DNA from: Blepharisma stoltei
Lineage: Eukaryota; Ciliophora; Heterotrichea; Heterotrichida; Blepharismidae
Assembly: GCA_914767885.1 (NCBI GenBank)
Contig: CAJZBQ010000035.1
Location: forward strand, 434,001-498,000
Length of the DNA: 64,000 bases
Direction: 5' to 3'
Shown here piece after piece: positions 21,318-33,581 of this stretch (the first letter of the stretch is position 1; every line of letters begins with the position of its first letter). The notes beneath the pieces are model-generated. The model worked only from the letters and a program-made list of their open reading frames with translations. It ran no database searches and was not told the DNA's origin. The position numbers were made by a program, and so were the translations under genes.

Positions 21318-22737
21318 ATGGGAAATCAACTTACTCCCCCCCTCCGTGAGGAATAAAAAAAATTTTGTTCACTCACGGAGGGGGGTTAATTTTTTTTTTT
21401 AAAAACAATTTATATATAAATTTTATAGAAAATATTTTTTTTCGAGATTTAAAATATCCTAATTCTCAAAAAAAAATTGGAAAGCAAATATTAATTTAAT
21501 TTGTAAAATTTATGTTTAAAAGCAATTTGTTTAAAATTAAACAGAATTACCACTAGATTTCATTATACTAATTTATCACTTATATATCAAAATTTTTTTC
21601 CATAAAATTTTTTTCTATTAAAAAAATTTTTGTTTACTATGAAGGAGGGTTTTTTTGGCAAAAACATAGGGATTTTTCTAATGGTTTTGTTCACCTCATG
21701 GAGGGGGGGAGTTAGATTGCTTGATTTTAAACTAAGTTCAACTAAAGAGGCCTTAAATCATGAATTAAAGAGCAATCTTGCTGGGCCCAATCAAAATTCT
21801 AAGAATTGATTATTAAGCTATGAACAGCTTTGAGCCAAGAGATCTGCGCTTTTAAGCAGGCCTAATGATCATAATACAGAAGATGATTTTCGAAGAACTT
21901 GCTTATCTTACAAAAAAATTCTATTTCAAGTCCACAATTAAAAGAAGCTTATCATGGCTACGTTAATGCTTATCATAAAATTTCATCTCTTTACCTTATT
22001 AAAAAGGATGTTAAAGGTAGGAAGAATTTGATTATCTATGATACTGAAAATGAAAAAGAGCATATTAAAGTGTTGGAAACTCTAGAACTATTGGACTGTG
22101 GAACGTGCATTACTCAGCTTCCAAACGATGAATTGTTCTGCTATAGTAATTGAGATTCATCTGGGACTACTTTAATAATAGAAGTGATTATGGAATTCGA
22201 AAGCTGCCATCTGGAGCCCTTTGTTCCAAATCATCAGCTATCTATTTCGAAAGAAACATTTATTGCTTTGGAGGAGAATATGCGTCTGAGGAATTAACTT
22301 TGTCTTGGAAATTTGATTTGGATAAAAATCGGTGAATGAAGTTAACTCAAATGCCAAAAGCAGATTATCACTGCCAAAGCGTTATATTTAACGGCGATAT
22401 TTTGATTTCTGGGTATGAAATCAGACATCTTTTACGGTATTCAATTGATATTGACTCATTCTCTATAATTCCTTATCACTTCGAAAAACGTACAAAAAAG
22501 ATCCTAATAAATGCAGAGAACCTATATGTAATTGAGTGTAAGTACCAGTGATTTATCTATGAAAGCAAAGCAAAGGATGTGTATGGCCTTTGGGGAGTAG
22601 TAGCAAATTGAGTGATAAACATTTGGCCATCTCAGGTGTACTGTACATATAATAAAGGAGCAATCTATATTATAACAGACGAGAAGCAAAGATACTGTAA
22701 GTTTGATTTACGCAAAATGAAAATTTCCTCATTTTAA
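21318..22737 (+). pseudogene. Kelch-repeat gene with in-frame MITE and two one-base frameshifts
   Basis: ATG at 21318. Removing the MITE plus one TTA joins MGNQL to RLLDFKLSSTKEAL and continues through LWAKRSALLSRP, matching the N-terminus of the intact copy at 19689-20588. A run of seven A near 21910 needs one more A to continue into NSISSPQLKEAY. A second one-base shift near 22187 separates TTLIIE from DYGIRKLPSG. After that GGEY, KNRWMKLTQMPKA, GDILISGY and the end MKISSF are intact. Either a recently inactivated gene or an active gene with two sequencing errors; the homopolymer favours error for the first. Confidence 0.65.
21334..21711. mobile_element. MITE-like element, TTA duplication, inside Kelch gene 5' end
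   Basis: TTA at 21331-21333 and 21712-21714. Left hairpin end; right end with two direct terminal copies. 378 bp. Excision places the ATG at 21318 in frame with the rest of the gene. Confidence 0.85.
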
Positions 22738-22926
22738 TAAATTAATACAAATAGTAATGCAGTAAAAAAAGAAAAAAATAGCTTTATGCTAATAATATGC
22801 GATCCAAAATCATAATCAATGAAACGAAACTTAGCAAACCCTCATCCAGCGCACTCAATTAAATGTCAAAAAGCTTAATTATTCTCAAAAAACGTTTCCA
22901 AAAGATCTACAGTCTTAAAAAGAGAT
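22738..22926. other. Short spacer between Kelch copies
   Basis: AT-rich, no feature seen. Confidence 0.3.
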
Positions 22927-23415
22927 ATGGCTGAAGAATTAAAACAAGATTCTAGAAAAATGAATTCACTATGTAAGATTCCTGCTTTTCATCTCCCAAT
23001 CAGCCAATATTATCAAGATAATAGCTGCTACTATCAAAGCAAACTTTTTCATCTTATTGATAAAGATGATTATGACTGAACTGACTGGGTTATTTTTGAT
23101 ACTGAAAGCGGAAGAGAGCAATTAAAAGCACCAGATGCTCTGCAATTATTAGACTGAGGTGCATGCATAACCCAGCTTCCAAATGGCGAATTATTCTGTT
23201 TTGGAAGATATATCCTCCATCAGATTTTCTCTTATTATTAACAGGTATTATGAAGCTAGGGTGCTAACATCTAGAACATCTTGTTGATATTTCTCAGCTA
23301 TATATTTCAAAGGGCTGTCTATTGTCTTGGAGGATGAAATAACTCTTATGCCTTGTTGCTATCGGATAAATTTGATTTTATTAGAAATAAATGAGTTAAA
23401 CTAGTTTAATTTTAA
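22927..23415 (+). pseudogene. Truncated Kelch-repeat pseudogene
   Basis: ATG at 22927 (MAEELKQDSRKM) opens a frame matching the two Kelch genes upstream: FHLIDKDDYDWTDWVIFDTE, then LLDWGACITQLPNGELFCFG. It shifts frame near 23215 and again near 23310, reads VYCLGGWNNSYALLLSDKFD and stops at NKWVKLV with TAA. The last two or three blades are missing. Third and most decayed copy of the local Kelch cluster. Confidence 0.7.
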
Positions 23416-24258
23416 ACTAAAATATCACCGGATTGCAGCAAATTTAATTTGCAAAACAATTAGATTTTGCATATCTTAAATTAGCTCTAATTTCTTTCAT
23501 ATTGGCTTTATTATAACTTTACAATAGTGACTAATAGTAATATTTTTACATCTTATTGCAATGCTACTAGCGTCACAATGCGATATACATCAGTCCTAAT
23601 ATAAAAAATATAAAAGGAATTAATATTTTGTGCTAACACATCAATTAAATGAAAATTAATTTTCTCAAATATAACAGGAACTCAAAATATTAAAATGAAC
23701 TTAATTCTCCCCAATATATCTCAATAATATACAACATAATTGCTCAATCAAAAGTATGCAAGTCAATCGTTATATCTTCAAGATCTAACAGAAAATACTG
23801 CAAACAAATCAAAGCTATATATATTCACTTAAATTTACAAACTAATGATATAGCCTTCTATTGCGAGGTTTTAACTATGAAAAGTCTTACTCCTCCTCTG
23901 TAAACGAAAAAAAATTGTTCTCTCATAGAGGGGGTTTTATTTTTTTTTCAAAATTTAAAAAAGTCCTAAATTCCAAAAAAACTGGAATGCAAATATTTAT
24001 TTAATTTGTAAAATTTATGTTTTTAAAATGCAATTTGTTTAAAAATAAATAGAATTAGCTAGAGATTTAATTATACTAAATAATCACTTTATATATAAAA
24101 ATTTCTATATCGAAAAAATTTTTGTTCACTCATGGAGGGTGGTCTTTGGGCAAAAACATAGGGTTTTTCCAATGGCTTTGCTCGCTCACGGAGGAGGGAG
24201 TTAACAATCTAGTAACATTGGGACTTTTTTAATTCTTAGTTCTATTACAGATTAAATA
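23416..24258. other. Intergenic region with one MITE
   Basis: Very AT-rich. Holds the element at 23890-24200, which ends 58 bp before the receptor start codon. No gene seen. Confidence 0.5.
23890..24200. mobile_element. MITE-like element, TTA duplication, intergenic
   Basis: TTA at 23887-23889 and 24201-24203. Termini CTCCTCC and GGAGGGAG; body as in other copies. 311 bp. Confidence 0.8.
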
Positions 24259-27200
24259 ATGGCTTTGCTTTTGCTCTTGATTATTCAAATACAATATCTG
24301 TTGCATACGTCACTCGCATACAATATCGATATACTAATATCAAAATCAACAAACCCTGACTTGGCAACATATCTATGGAGCTCTATAAATAAGAAGTTTC
24401 AGAATAATTTTACAGTAAGTTTATCAAGTGTTGAAAGCTGCAATTTTCAATCTGATTGCATACATTTGCCTAGTATTGCGATTGATGCAACCTTCAATAC
24501 TTTTTACTCATTTCAACTTAAGCAATCTTCGGAAACCCAGCATTTCCTCTATATAAGTTTGAGGGAGCCTACGGGTAGCTATGGAAAATATGAATTTTCA
24601 GTCATATTTCTTTTGATTTTCGTTATCAAGCTTTAAAGCAACTGGTAAGTTACTTCAATTGAGAAACCTTTCTGATCATATCAAATAGTGCTGCAGATCA
24701 AATTCCAATCCTATTTAAGAGTGAAGGCAAAGGATTAACTATTTTCTCTGCAGATAATGAAACGCAAGACACTTATGATTTATTAATCGGAAGAGAAGTG
24801 AAATCATTGGGAATCGGAAATGTAATTATTCTCAATGATGGCAGAAGCGCTCCAATGCTGGTAAAAAGTTTGGAATCAAAGATGATGATGCGAGAGGGAT
24901 ATGGAGTTATCTTGGGACCAAATAGTGTGTGAGGCCAGTTTAGCAGTGATGGACTAGTGATTTACACAGAAGAGGGTCTTGAAAGTTCAGATAACTACAG
25001 CCAATATGAATATTTGGCTATCGAAAAGCTATTAGGATTGATTTTGCAAGTACAAGATTATACAACCGAAGAAATAATGAATCTCCTTGAAGAAAATACA
25101 CTTAATCATCATCCTTTGCCTGCATTTTCTATCGTTAATACTCAGAATGGAAAAAAGACCAAGGTTGGAGAAATTAGTAATGGTATAATTTCCATATCAA
25201 GTCCTTTTATTTTCCCTGGCAACTCATCTGTCATTCCAAATCTACCAAAAGCAAGCATAACTATTTCTCTTGCTGACGGAGTAACGGATCCAGGAAGTCC
25301 TGATTTCACATACTTGGCTTTAATCAGGCAGGGAAATTATTTTGCTTTCAGAGTTGCCTATCAGTCTAACCTCTTACAAAATTTCAATGTGAGAATACAG
25401 TCCACAGACTGTGGAGCTACTGTGTATAATCCTAGCTTCTCAAGGGCATGCTTTAGCAAGCTCAAAGATAAAATGGGAGTCGTTCACTTATCATCTTTAA
25501 CTGATAGTATCTGCTATGGAGATATTTTTGATTTCCGGGCTCTTGGAATTAACGTTCCGTTAGTCTCTGATGGATGCGCTATGTCAATGTTTGTGAATAA
25601 GTCGACATTTCCTGAGTTTATGACAGTTCTGAAAGAGATAGCTTATACCGCAGGCATTCTTCCTGAGATCGCCAATATTTTTGGCTGGAAGAATGTGGTG
25701 GTGATTCAAAGACCTGAGTGAGCACAAAATGCATATAATGTTGTGGTAAATCAATGCTCGAGCTTGCATATTAATATAGTCAATAACCAGTCTTATTATT
25801 TTAGCGGCACTTATACAATTGATCAAGTAGATGCTTATGGAGACTTATTTTCAGACATCATTAACTCGAAATGCCGAGTCGTGATTGCTTTGGTCGATCC
25901 TTATTCGTTTGGTAGTATTCTCATCACGCTTTATGACTTGCTTCACAGTTACTAGCAAATACTTTTTTTGCAATCTCATAAAAAGATAATTATATTAATA
26001 ATATAATGACTATTATAAAAAATTTCTGAATTTTTAGCCTTTATTCTTTTTGATCTGTGGGAATTAGGGATGAGGAAAGGTGATTTGTTCTTTTTACAGC
26101 CATATAGGATCTCAGTTACAGACATTGTCGTCGGATATCCTGGATATGGAGATAAACTGGTTGAACTGTTTCAGAGGTCTTTAACTGTTCACACAGCTGA
26201 ATGAATTGGAAACTATGGACAAACAATGAAAACCCAAGTAGAGCAAGCTGTTCATTGGTCAAACTTTCTTGGCTTTTCTTTTGACCAAACAATGCTTGCT
26301 TTGCATGGCCTTGATTACAGCATTATTAAAGGGGATAATCTTGAAAACTTCACAGCTGTGAATGAGAATATACGAAAGCAGAAGTTTGTAGGAGTTACTG
26401 GGACAGTTTCAATAGAGCCAAGCAGCAACAGTAGAAGCAATTTTTATCTGAACATTTTCAGTGTCCTGCCTGCTTCAAATAGTTCTGAAAAAGGAGATGA
26501 AATTGTTGGGAATTATAGTATTACAGGCATCCAGAGATTTCTTTTTACCCCCGTTTGGTTAGCAAACAGAAATTTTTGGCTTGCTTAAGCTATAATCAAA
26601 AATGTTAATAGAAATTGCTTGAGAGAACTTACTATTAATTCATTAATTCCATATAAAAATATTTATGCAACAATTTTTGTGATAAAGGAGAGTTAGCAAA
26701 ATTATAATGCCGGATGGCACAACTAAAATTCCAAGCGATATGAGAATAAACCCAATAGACTGTCCTTTTGATTACAGACTGGTACAAGACTCTTCTAATG
26801 GCAAAATGATATTCCTTGCTATAGTAGCTTTTTTCATAATCCTCGAAATCTTTCTGGTGATTTTTCAGCTTAGAAGATGAAAATTGGGAAAGATAGAGGA
26901 CCTAAAAGAACCGAAATTGATGAAGTTTGGAGACCTGCTGATGATGATAATCCTTTGAGTAGAAACTCTTGAGCTAATCTCAATTGGCCCAGATATGAGA
27001 GCTTATAGTAGAATAATTTTCAGGCCAATTGCTTTATTTTCTCCAGATTGAAGTGGGCCGTTGGATAACACTAGAGATCATTTTTGAATTGAAATTTATA
27101 TAGTTATCTCCTTGATAAGCTTTATGGTTTGCTCAGCAATTATAATACAGAAAAGACTAACTCCCCTCCGAAAGCGAAAAAATTATGTTCGCTTGCGAAG

Positions 27201-28331
27201 GATGAATAAATTTTATCCAAATTTTATAGTAAAAATTAATTTAATTTAGAAAATTTATGTTTAAAAATGCAAGCTGTTTAAAATTCAACAGAATTAGCTT
27301 TATATATTTTTATTGTAATAATTATCGCTTATTTATCAATTATTTTTTCATGAAAAAAATGTTTTTTGCTCGCTGGTGGTGACATTTTGCCAAAAAAATA
27401 GGATTTTTTCAATCATTTTGTTTGCTCAAGGAGGGAAATAAGCAAAAAATATTCTCATCATTTATTTGAGCTAGCCGAACTTGTATCAGAGATAGGGGTT
27501 ATTCTTCTCTGCAGTATTGCATATATCCCATTATCGTCTATTCTTTTATCAGTATTTTTATGCAAGGAAAGCACAGGGGATTCAATTACAGACAGTTTTG
27601 TATGTAACGATTGCTATACATATTGCTGATCTGGGTTTCATTTCAGCATTTCTTTGCTCTGCTTCGCTGTTTTAATTATGTACTTAAGTTTAGTGATTTA
27701 CTTCCAGCCTTCATGGCAGCTTTTCCACCCTATATTTAACGTTGTCATAAATCCGAAAACTGCAGTATATAAATCTGCTGCATATTTTATCATGATTGGG
27801 ATCAATAAAAATATTCATTTGGTCAGTGAAGCTCTGCAAGGGCTGGTTTACTCTATTGCATTGCTAGCCCTCGCTTTTATATATTGGAAAATAAGGATTT
27901 ACAATTATCCACGTATGAACATGTGGGCTATTTTCTCACTTTTAGCTGTAATTTGAAGCAATTTGGTTTTTAGTATACATTCTATATTGGATAGGGGAAA
28001 TAATGTATTTTGGGAGTTTGGTCTAGCGGCAGGATGAGGCATTTTGGTTGTCGCTGGCATGATACTGCAAAACTTTAAGTTTCCAAGCCTTTTGATGACT
28101 GACAAAGGCATTGAACTCGGGGTTTTGTTTAAATTCAGCATGGGAAGTAAAGTTTGTGCTGTAGAAATCAATGAATTAAAGAAACAACCTAAATTTCACC
28201 GTCATATGCAGAAACATATCTCATATGCTGAAGACCAGAATTTAATCAATTCAAAAATATCATCAGAAAGAGTTGAAATAAATTCACAAAACAATTCCAT
28301 TCCCCCGAAGTGCTGGGAAGTCCCCAATTAG
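24259..28331 (+). CDS. Receptor with ANF/periplasmic-type ectodomain and multi-pass membrane part, cut by four insertions
   Basis: Signal peptide MALLLLLIIQIQYLLHTSLA. The ectodomain resembles ligand-binding type-1 periplasmic domains (LKQLVSYFNWETFLIIS, GYGVILGPNSVWG, VVIALVDPYSFGS, ELGMRKGDLFFLQPY, VTDIVVGYPGYG). A multi-pass part follows (KMIFLAIVAFFIILEIFLVIF, YIVISLISFMVCSAIII, HFSISLLCFAVLIMYLSLVIYF, LVYSIALLALAFIYW) and a charged tail ending KCWEVPN. The order recalls class C receptors or ciliate guanylate-cyclase-like receptors, but no kinase or cyclase is present. Removing 24519-24604, 25916-26041, 26546-26693 and 27158-27438 leaves 1144 whole codons. The first and third boundaries are the least certain. 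Ligand unknown. Confidence 0.7.
24519..24604. mobile_element. Candidate 86-bp TA-bounded IES in receptor
   Basis: TA at 24519-24520 and 24605-24606. A frame change between YSFQL and ISFDFRYQALKQLV requires removal of a length equal to 2 modulo 3; this choice fits and gives a continuous ectodomain. Other TA pairs are possible. Confidence 0.4.
25916..26041. mobile_element. Candidate 126-bp TA-bounded IES in receptor
   Basis: TA at 25916-25917 and 26042-26043. Excision removes in-frame stops and gives DPYSFGSILFDLWELGMRKG, a natural ligand-binding-domain segment. Confidence 0.65.
26546..26693. mobile_element. Candidate 148-bp TA-bounded IES in receptor
   Basis: TA at 26546-26547 and 26694-26695. 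Joins GIQRFLF to SKIIMPDGTTKIPSD in frame. The word TTAGCAAA occurs near both ends, so boundary choice is tentative. Confidence 0.5.
27158..27438. mobile_element. MITE-like IES, TAA duplication, in receptor
   Basis: TAA at 27158-27160 and 27439-27441. Ends CTCCCCTCCG and GGAGGGAAA. Excision gives SAIIIQKRLSKKYSHHLFEL in frame, and the transmembrane part continues. 281 bp including one duplication. Confidence 0.85.
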
Positions 28332-28578
28332 AATTTTTGTTAATTATAATAAACGAATATAGTCAGAGCATATCTATCTGACGTCTTAAATAATATTTTA
28401 AAATTATTTTTGCATCATAGTTCATTTATTTCTAAAAAATCAAAATTCTTCTGCTATTTATCCAAAATTTCCTTGCCTTTCTTTAACTTTCACAAAGGAT
28501 AAATTGTGAAGTAAGTGTTCGATATGTCCATTTTCTAAAATTGGTGAAGAAAATAGTCTTTCCAAAATAGGCGAATAA
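28332..28578. other. Short intergenic region
   Basis: AT-rich, about 250 bp; nothing recognised. Confidence 0.3.
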
Positions 28579-30098
28579 ATGTTATTCTTTTGGTCCATTA
28601 TATACTTGCTAGGAATAGCCTATGCAAGTCCATCCTGCTATGCGGTCTCTTTGGAAGCTGGAGGGACTCATGGAGCATTTGAGGCTGGAAGCCTTTGGCA
28701 GCTTGCTAATACACCCACCGTTAATTCTGCTTATAATGTTGTAATAGGAATTTCAACTGGGTCCTTAAATGCTGGAGGTGTCGCTCAATTTGCCCAAGGT
28801 AACGAAAAAGCTATGGGAGATTTTGTAGTCAATACATGGCTTACTCTAAATGGATCGCAAAGTACTTTTGTAGAGTGGCCAGGTGGGCTTATTGAGGGTC
28901 TTCTCTTCCAAAGAGGACTGCTTGATAATAAGCCTATGGCAGAAACTCTTCAGAAAAGATACACTTATGGGATAAATAGAAACATCACAATTGGTTCGAC
29001 AGACTTACCTCCCCCGTTTAAGGCGAGTTTTTTTGATCGTCCCTCAACATAAACGAATTTTTTTAGATTCCTAATTCGCAGATTAACTCCATCCTTTAAA
29101 TTTGAACCAAAGAATCTGTTCCAATTTTAGAAGGGTCAGCTATTTTTAAGAAAAATTAATATACAGTTTTTTATAAATAAAAATATAAATTAAACGCAAT
29201 GTTTTAAATTTTAATTTGTTTTTATAAAGAATTAATTTAAAATATTGAAATATTTAAAGTGCAAGCTGTTTAAATAGCATTCTATTTGCACCCTCTTCAT
29301 GAAATTAGATCAGAAATGGTTCATAAAGTAAAATTAATATTTTTACCTATAAAATATTAACTTTTATTTGGATTTAAGAGGGGAAATTTATCAAAAAGGA
29401 AAGTTTTACCTATGTTTTCTTCCAACTTAAAAGAAGAGAGTAAGAAATTTTTGGATGACATTTAAAGGGGAAGTGGATTTTCACTAAAAAAATAGGCTTT
29501 TTCTATATTTTTTTGCTCTCCTATAAAGGGGGAGCTAGATACTGGTCTTTTCGCACAATTTAACGAAAGTTTGGGCTCACAAGGAGTTTTGACAGCAATA
29601 ACCTGTTCAGCATGCCCTGCATTCTTTTTCCCTCCCACTAACTATTTGGGTGCAACATGGATTGATGGAGGTACTGTTATTCTTCTCGATTCCTATGCAG
29701 CAGTTGATAGGTGTCTTGATGTCGTTGCAGAGCAGTCTCAAGTAACTGTCGACATAATTTTTACTGGGCCTTATTATGCTCTTCCAGCCGAAACCAAAAT
29801 GACAACAATTGATGTCTATAAACGCGTGACAGAGATCGCTTACTATGATGCAAAGATGAAAAATTACTATAACGCTCTCACAGCGTGGCCTGAGGTTAAT
29901 TTTCGGTATGCTATTTTCCCTAGCGTTCAGATGCCAGGAGGATTTATAGAGCCTCTTAATTTTAATCAAACAGTTCTTGAATGGGAGGTTCAGCTTGGCA
30001 AAAATGATACAGCTAATATTATCGCAAAAGGCGTCAGTGGTCGGGCTGTTTTGACTCAAATGTATGAGGAAAACAAGAAAAATATAATTTATCCTTAA
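28579..30098 (+). CDS. Secreted patatin-like phospholipase, interrupted by an IES
   Basis: Signal peptide MLFFWSIIYLLGIAYA. Patatin features in order: oxyanion-hole glycines VSLEAGGTHGAFEAG, nucleophile elbow VIGISTGSLNAGG (GxSxG, Ser at about residue 58), and catalytic Asp in ATWIDGG. Patatin-type enzymes hydrolyse acyl chains from phospholipids or neutral lipids with a Ser-Asp dyad. Removal of 29006-29535 (530 bp) joins ITIGSTDL to DTGLFAQFNES and leaves 330 codons including stop. C-terminal NxT/NxS sites (for example FNQTVLEW) fit a secreted or lysosomal protein. Probably a digestive or secretory lipase; substrate is inference. Confidence 0.85.
29006..29535. mobile_element. 530-bp MITE-like IES (TTTAAGGCGAG family) in patatin gene
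   Basis: TA at 29006-29007 and 29536-29537. Ends CCTCCCCCGTTTAAGGCGAG and CTCTCCTATAAAGGGGGAGC. Excision restores the frame exactly. Only TA, not TNA, is shared here (TTA versus CTA). Confidence 0.85.
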
Positions 30099-30518
30099 AA
30101 ATGGATTAAGAGAAAATTTAGATAATTTAATATTATCAAGCTAATGTAGAAATAAAGACTTATTATTTAATTATGATAAAAAAATATATATAAAATAAGC
30201 TTAAGAAATTCAACATAATTATAGATAGGATTGGAAAATTACTCTTCATGTGCTTATAGCTACAAGAAAATTTAGGCATCTTCAAATAGAACTACTAGTT
30301 TTTGTAAATAAGATGAATGTCCTGATATAAAAAAAGAAAGAAATATCAGTAAAAACGCCGTAAAAATTGACTTATATTGAATTAAAATAATTAAAGATCT
30401 CCCCTTAATTGTCTTTGCTTAGTACACTATCGACCAGAGCCACCTGCTTGCCTCAAGAAAATTCACATTATATTTGGAGCAGTGGACTCTAAGTATAAAG
30501 CTTGGGCTATGACCCTAA

Positions 30519-30763
30519 CTCCCTCTCGCAAGCGAACAAAACAATCGGAATAATTCCTATATTTTTGGTAAAACCCCACACTCTGTGAGAACAAAAAATT
30601 TTTAATGTAAAAATTATCTTGATATATGAGGGATAATTAGTGTAATGAAAAATCTGTTTAGCTTGCATTTTAAAACATAAATTTTACAAATTATATAATT
30701 TTTAAAAAAAAAATTAACCTCTCTAAACGATATAAAATTTTTTGTTCGCTCATGGAGCAGGAG
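30519..30763. mobile_element. MITE-like element, TAA duplication
   Basis: TAA at 30516-30518 and 30764-30766. Shortened body, 245 bp; left end has tandem terminal motifs, right end a partial hairpin. Confidence 0.75.
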
Positions 30764-31303
30764 TAAGTATCTCGGCAGATCAATAAGCTCTTATGTCATT
30801 TCACTATAAGATGATGTGGTTACCGGTTAGCGGTGCTTCTTCAGCTCGCAACGAGGAGCTGTGGTACATAGGGAAATTAACCGTACTCTCCGTAAAGGTA
30901 GAGATATAGCTGTTGCCAAAAAACCATCTGAATTGCTCATTAAATTAAATAAGCTGACCCTCAAGATCTGCACAACCAATACTGTCGATCTACGCAGGCT
31001 AAGGGTTAGAATTAAAGATTTCGAACCTTTATTTTAGCTATAAAATAATTTTTGTAACCACAAAGGAGCGTCGCCGTCAATGGACATATTTAGTCTAAGC
31101 ATTATTAATTATCCGTCTGGTATTGAGAAACAGAGACTTTTCCTTACGATCAATGCAACTAATTCACTGATTTCAGAGTTCATCAATATGAATCAAATAT
31201 TAATTATCATTGATTTACCAGATAATTTTTAACCTAACACTATTAGTTTAAACAGCATTAATTTATTCACTTTTACGTATACTTTGCCCAAAAAAAAGCC
31301 TTA

Positions 31304-31549
31304 CTCCCCTTCTGTGAGCAAAAAAACCATTGAAAAAATCTACATTTTTTGCCCAAAAACTCACTCTGTGAATTTAACAAAATTTGTTTTTTTTTAAAAA
31401 AAATTATATATAAATGATAATTAGTATAATGATATCTAGCTAATTCTGTTTGATTTTAAACAGCTTCATGAATTTTTTTTAAATTTAAAAAAAAATTTAA
31501 CCCTCCATGAGAGAACAAAATTTTTTTGTTCGTCACGGAGGGCGGGGAG
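31304..31549. mobile_element. MITE-like element, TTA duplication
   Basis: TTA at 31301-31303 and 31550-31552. 246 bp. Mirror orientation: tandem motifs on the left, hairpin on the right. Confidence 0.8.
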
Positions 31550-31703
31550 TTAACAAAACTAGTTCCAATCCTATTGTCTGAGGGTTCGGTTTCTAATCTT
31601 TTATCTATAAAGCAAGTTTCTTAATATAAATTATAATTGAGACCTCAAATCTTGTTTAATTAGCTATTTTAGATATATTAATTAATTAATTATTAGCCAT
31701 GAG

Positions 31704-32831
31704 CTATATACAAGCATCTAGTGAGTCAACTTCAACCCTTCCTTCTTCCATTTTCTTTTTCTTCAAATCAAATTTAAAGCAAGAAACTGTATCGATGCCA
31801 AATAAGACTCCGTAAAGGCAGCTATCGCACTGCTTTGCGTGAATAAAGCCATATTCCTCACCTAGCTTAATGTCTCCAATTTTATTCCAGTTGTACTCGT
31901 TTCCGATTTCACTTTCCATGACTTTCCCATCTATCTCGATTAGATAAACTCTTAAATTAAAAGTAGCCAGCAGTTTAAGTCTGCATTCGGTAACGCTGAC
32001 GAAAGGAAGTTCTGAGTAACTTTCAATTTTCCTATCAAACTTATATAGTTTTTTGAAAAAAAATCCGCAGATCAAGATATTTTCTTGGAAAACAAGACAG
32101 GAGCAACCAAAAGACGGGACTGGAATTGGAGTCAGTCTAATCCAGTGATTAGTTGCTAAGTCAAATTTATAAGCAATATCCAGTATTTGGAGTTCAAACA
32201 TCCCACCAAAAATGAAAATGCAATTTTGATAGTAAACTCCAACACACCATGAGGCGTTAGGCCCATTTGGCAGCCTTCTTTTGATACTAAGCGTTTTTAG
32301 ATCAAATATATAAGCTTTTGCAGATGAAAACTCCCAACATCCAAAAGAAAAAAGCTCTCAGTTTGGAAGTTGGACAAGACAGGCTTTATCAAAAGACTCT
32401 GGAACTTTTATTTCAGCCTGACTTAGCCTAGAGTTCTTTATGTCATAAACCATCACACCAGTCTTGCTTGGCGCTCCGCAAGTAGAATACATGAACTTGG
32501 ACTCGAAATTTAACTGTTCAGCAAAAATCTTAAGGCTGGTTTTAATAGAGTTCCAAGCGTCAATGTATTTTGAATAAGCAGTCATGAATTCAGAGCTGAT
32601 TTCACTTAAAAATTTGCGTTCTTCAGGAGATATTTCGATAAGTGAGATATTCTCAAACTCTTTTTCAAGACTGATTCTTGTTAGTTCATAATTTGATAGT
32701 TCACCTGACAAATATTTTTTCTGTTGCTCTTGAAGATATTTTTCAAGTGAGGATAACTCCAATATCTTTTTATTTAACTCCTGGGTTAGTATTTTGCTTC
32801 TTTTTTGTGCACTTCTCTTGATAGGTTCCAT
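31704..32831 (-). CDS. Coiled-coil and Kelch protein, intact, 375 residues
   Basis: ATG at 32831 (MEPIKRSAQKRSKILTQELN), TAG at 31704. The first 110 residues are charged and helical (ILELSSLEKYLQEQQKKYL). Six Kelch-type blades follow: CLVQLPNWELFSFGC, YYQNCIFIFGGM, KFDLATNHWIRLTPIPV, CLVFQENILICGFF, RVYLIEIDGK, LYGVLFGIDT. TGA encodes Trp in PNWELF. No intron or insertion. It gives the template for finding insertions in the two relatives at 1889-3430 and 33582-35400. Likely a scaffold with a propeller binding face; partner unknown. Confidence 0.8.
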
Positions 32832-33581
32832 GTTTTAATATTCATAACTTATGGATGAATTAGACCAATTTATGTTAACAAGCATTATTTTATTCTTAAA
32901 ATGATTGCTTCCCTCCTTGATTAACGAGCAAAATTATAGAAAAGTCCTAATTTTTGGGATAATTAGCCCCACTTGATTAAAGAGCAAACATTTTTAATGA
33001 TATAAGCAATATTTGGTGAGTAATTATGATTATAAATAATTAAAATATTTATAAATTTTAAATTAAACTAGATTTTACATCTCAAATATTAAAAATTTGA
33101 GAAGCAAAGCTTCCATTACAAGTAAAACGATATTGCCAACTAATCAAAAAGAGATTTAGTTATTATTAAATAAAACAGAGCTCGAAGACCTAGAAAAAAG
33201 AAGAATTCTACAGTTATGACTAAACTGATTACAGTAATTCATTTTGATGATATGCTCAAGAAGTTTATTTAAGTTTAAGCTTAATAAATTACTCTGGCAA
33301 TTGCCTTTGGCTTCTTTTACTTGAGGGTCCAGCTGCATTAACAGCCTTGAATAATGGTAGGTGAACCGCCTAAATGTCAAACCGTTAAAGTTAATGAGCC
33401 CTTCCAGACTTCTCTAGTCCCTGCCAGCCTCAGCACCTATTTCTTCTCTTCAAGCCGAGACTCTCAAGAAGCTTGACTTCTCTCACTAAGCTCGGATGAT
33501 AGGACCCTGACCTGTTTAACAGGAGTTAGGACCTATCCCTAGTGACATTTTTAATATTGTGAAGAAGTATATTAGAAGTAA
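32832..33581. other. Intergenic region with a decayed MITE and G+C-richer fragment
   Basis: 32900-33010 resembles a decayed MITE end (TTCCCTCCTTGATTAACGAGC and a second copy CCCCACTTGATTAAAGAGC). 33370-33545 is G+C-richer (TTCCAGACTTCTCTAGTCCCTGCC) like the retroposon bodies elsewhere, but no target duplication was recognised. Confidence 0.4.

Larger units (their letters stand above)
30099..31703. other. Long convergent intergenic region with two MITEs
   Basis: Holds elements 30519-30763 and 31304-31549. The part 30780-31050 is less AT-rich (GTTACCGGTTAGCGG, CAACGAGGAGCTGTGG) and could be another retroposon fragment, but duplications were not found. No gene seen. Confidence 0.5.

Noticed and set aside
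29607-30059. Minus-strand ORF of 150 codons opposite the patatin gene
   Set aside because: It is antisense to a well-supported lipase with catalytic motifs; no motifs of its own.
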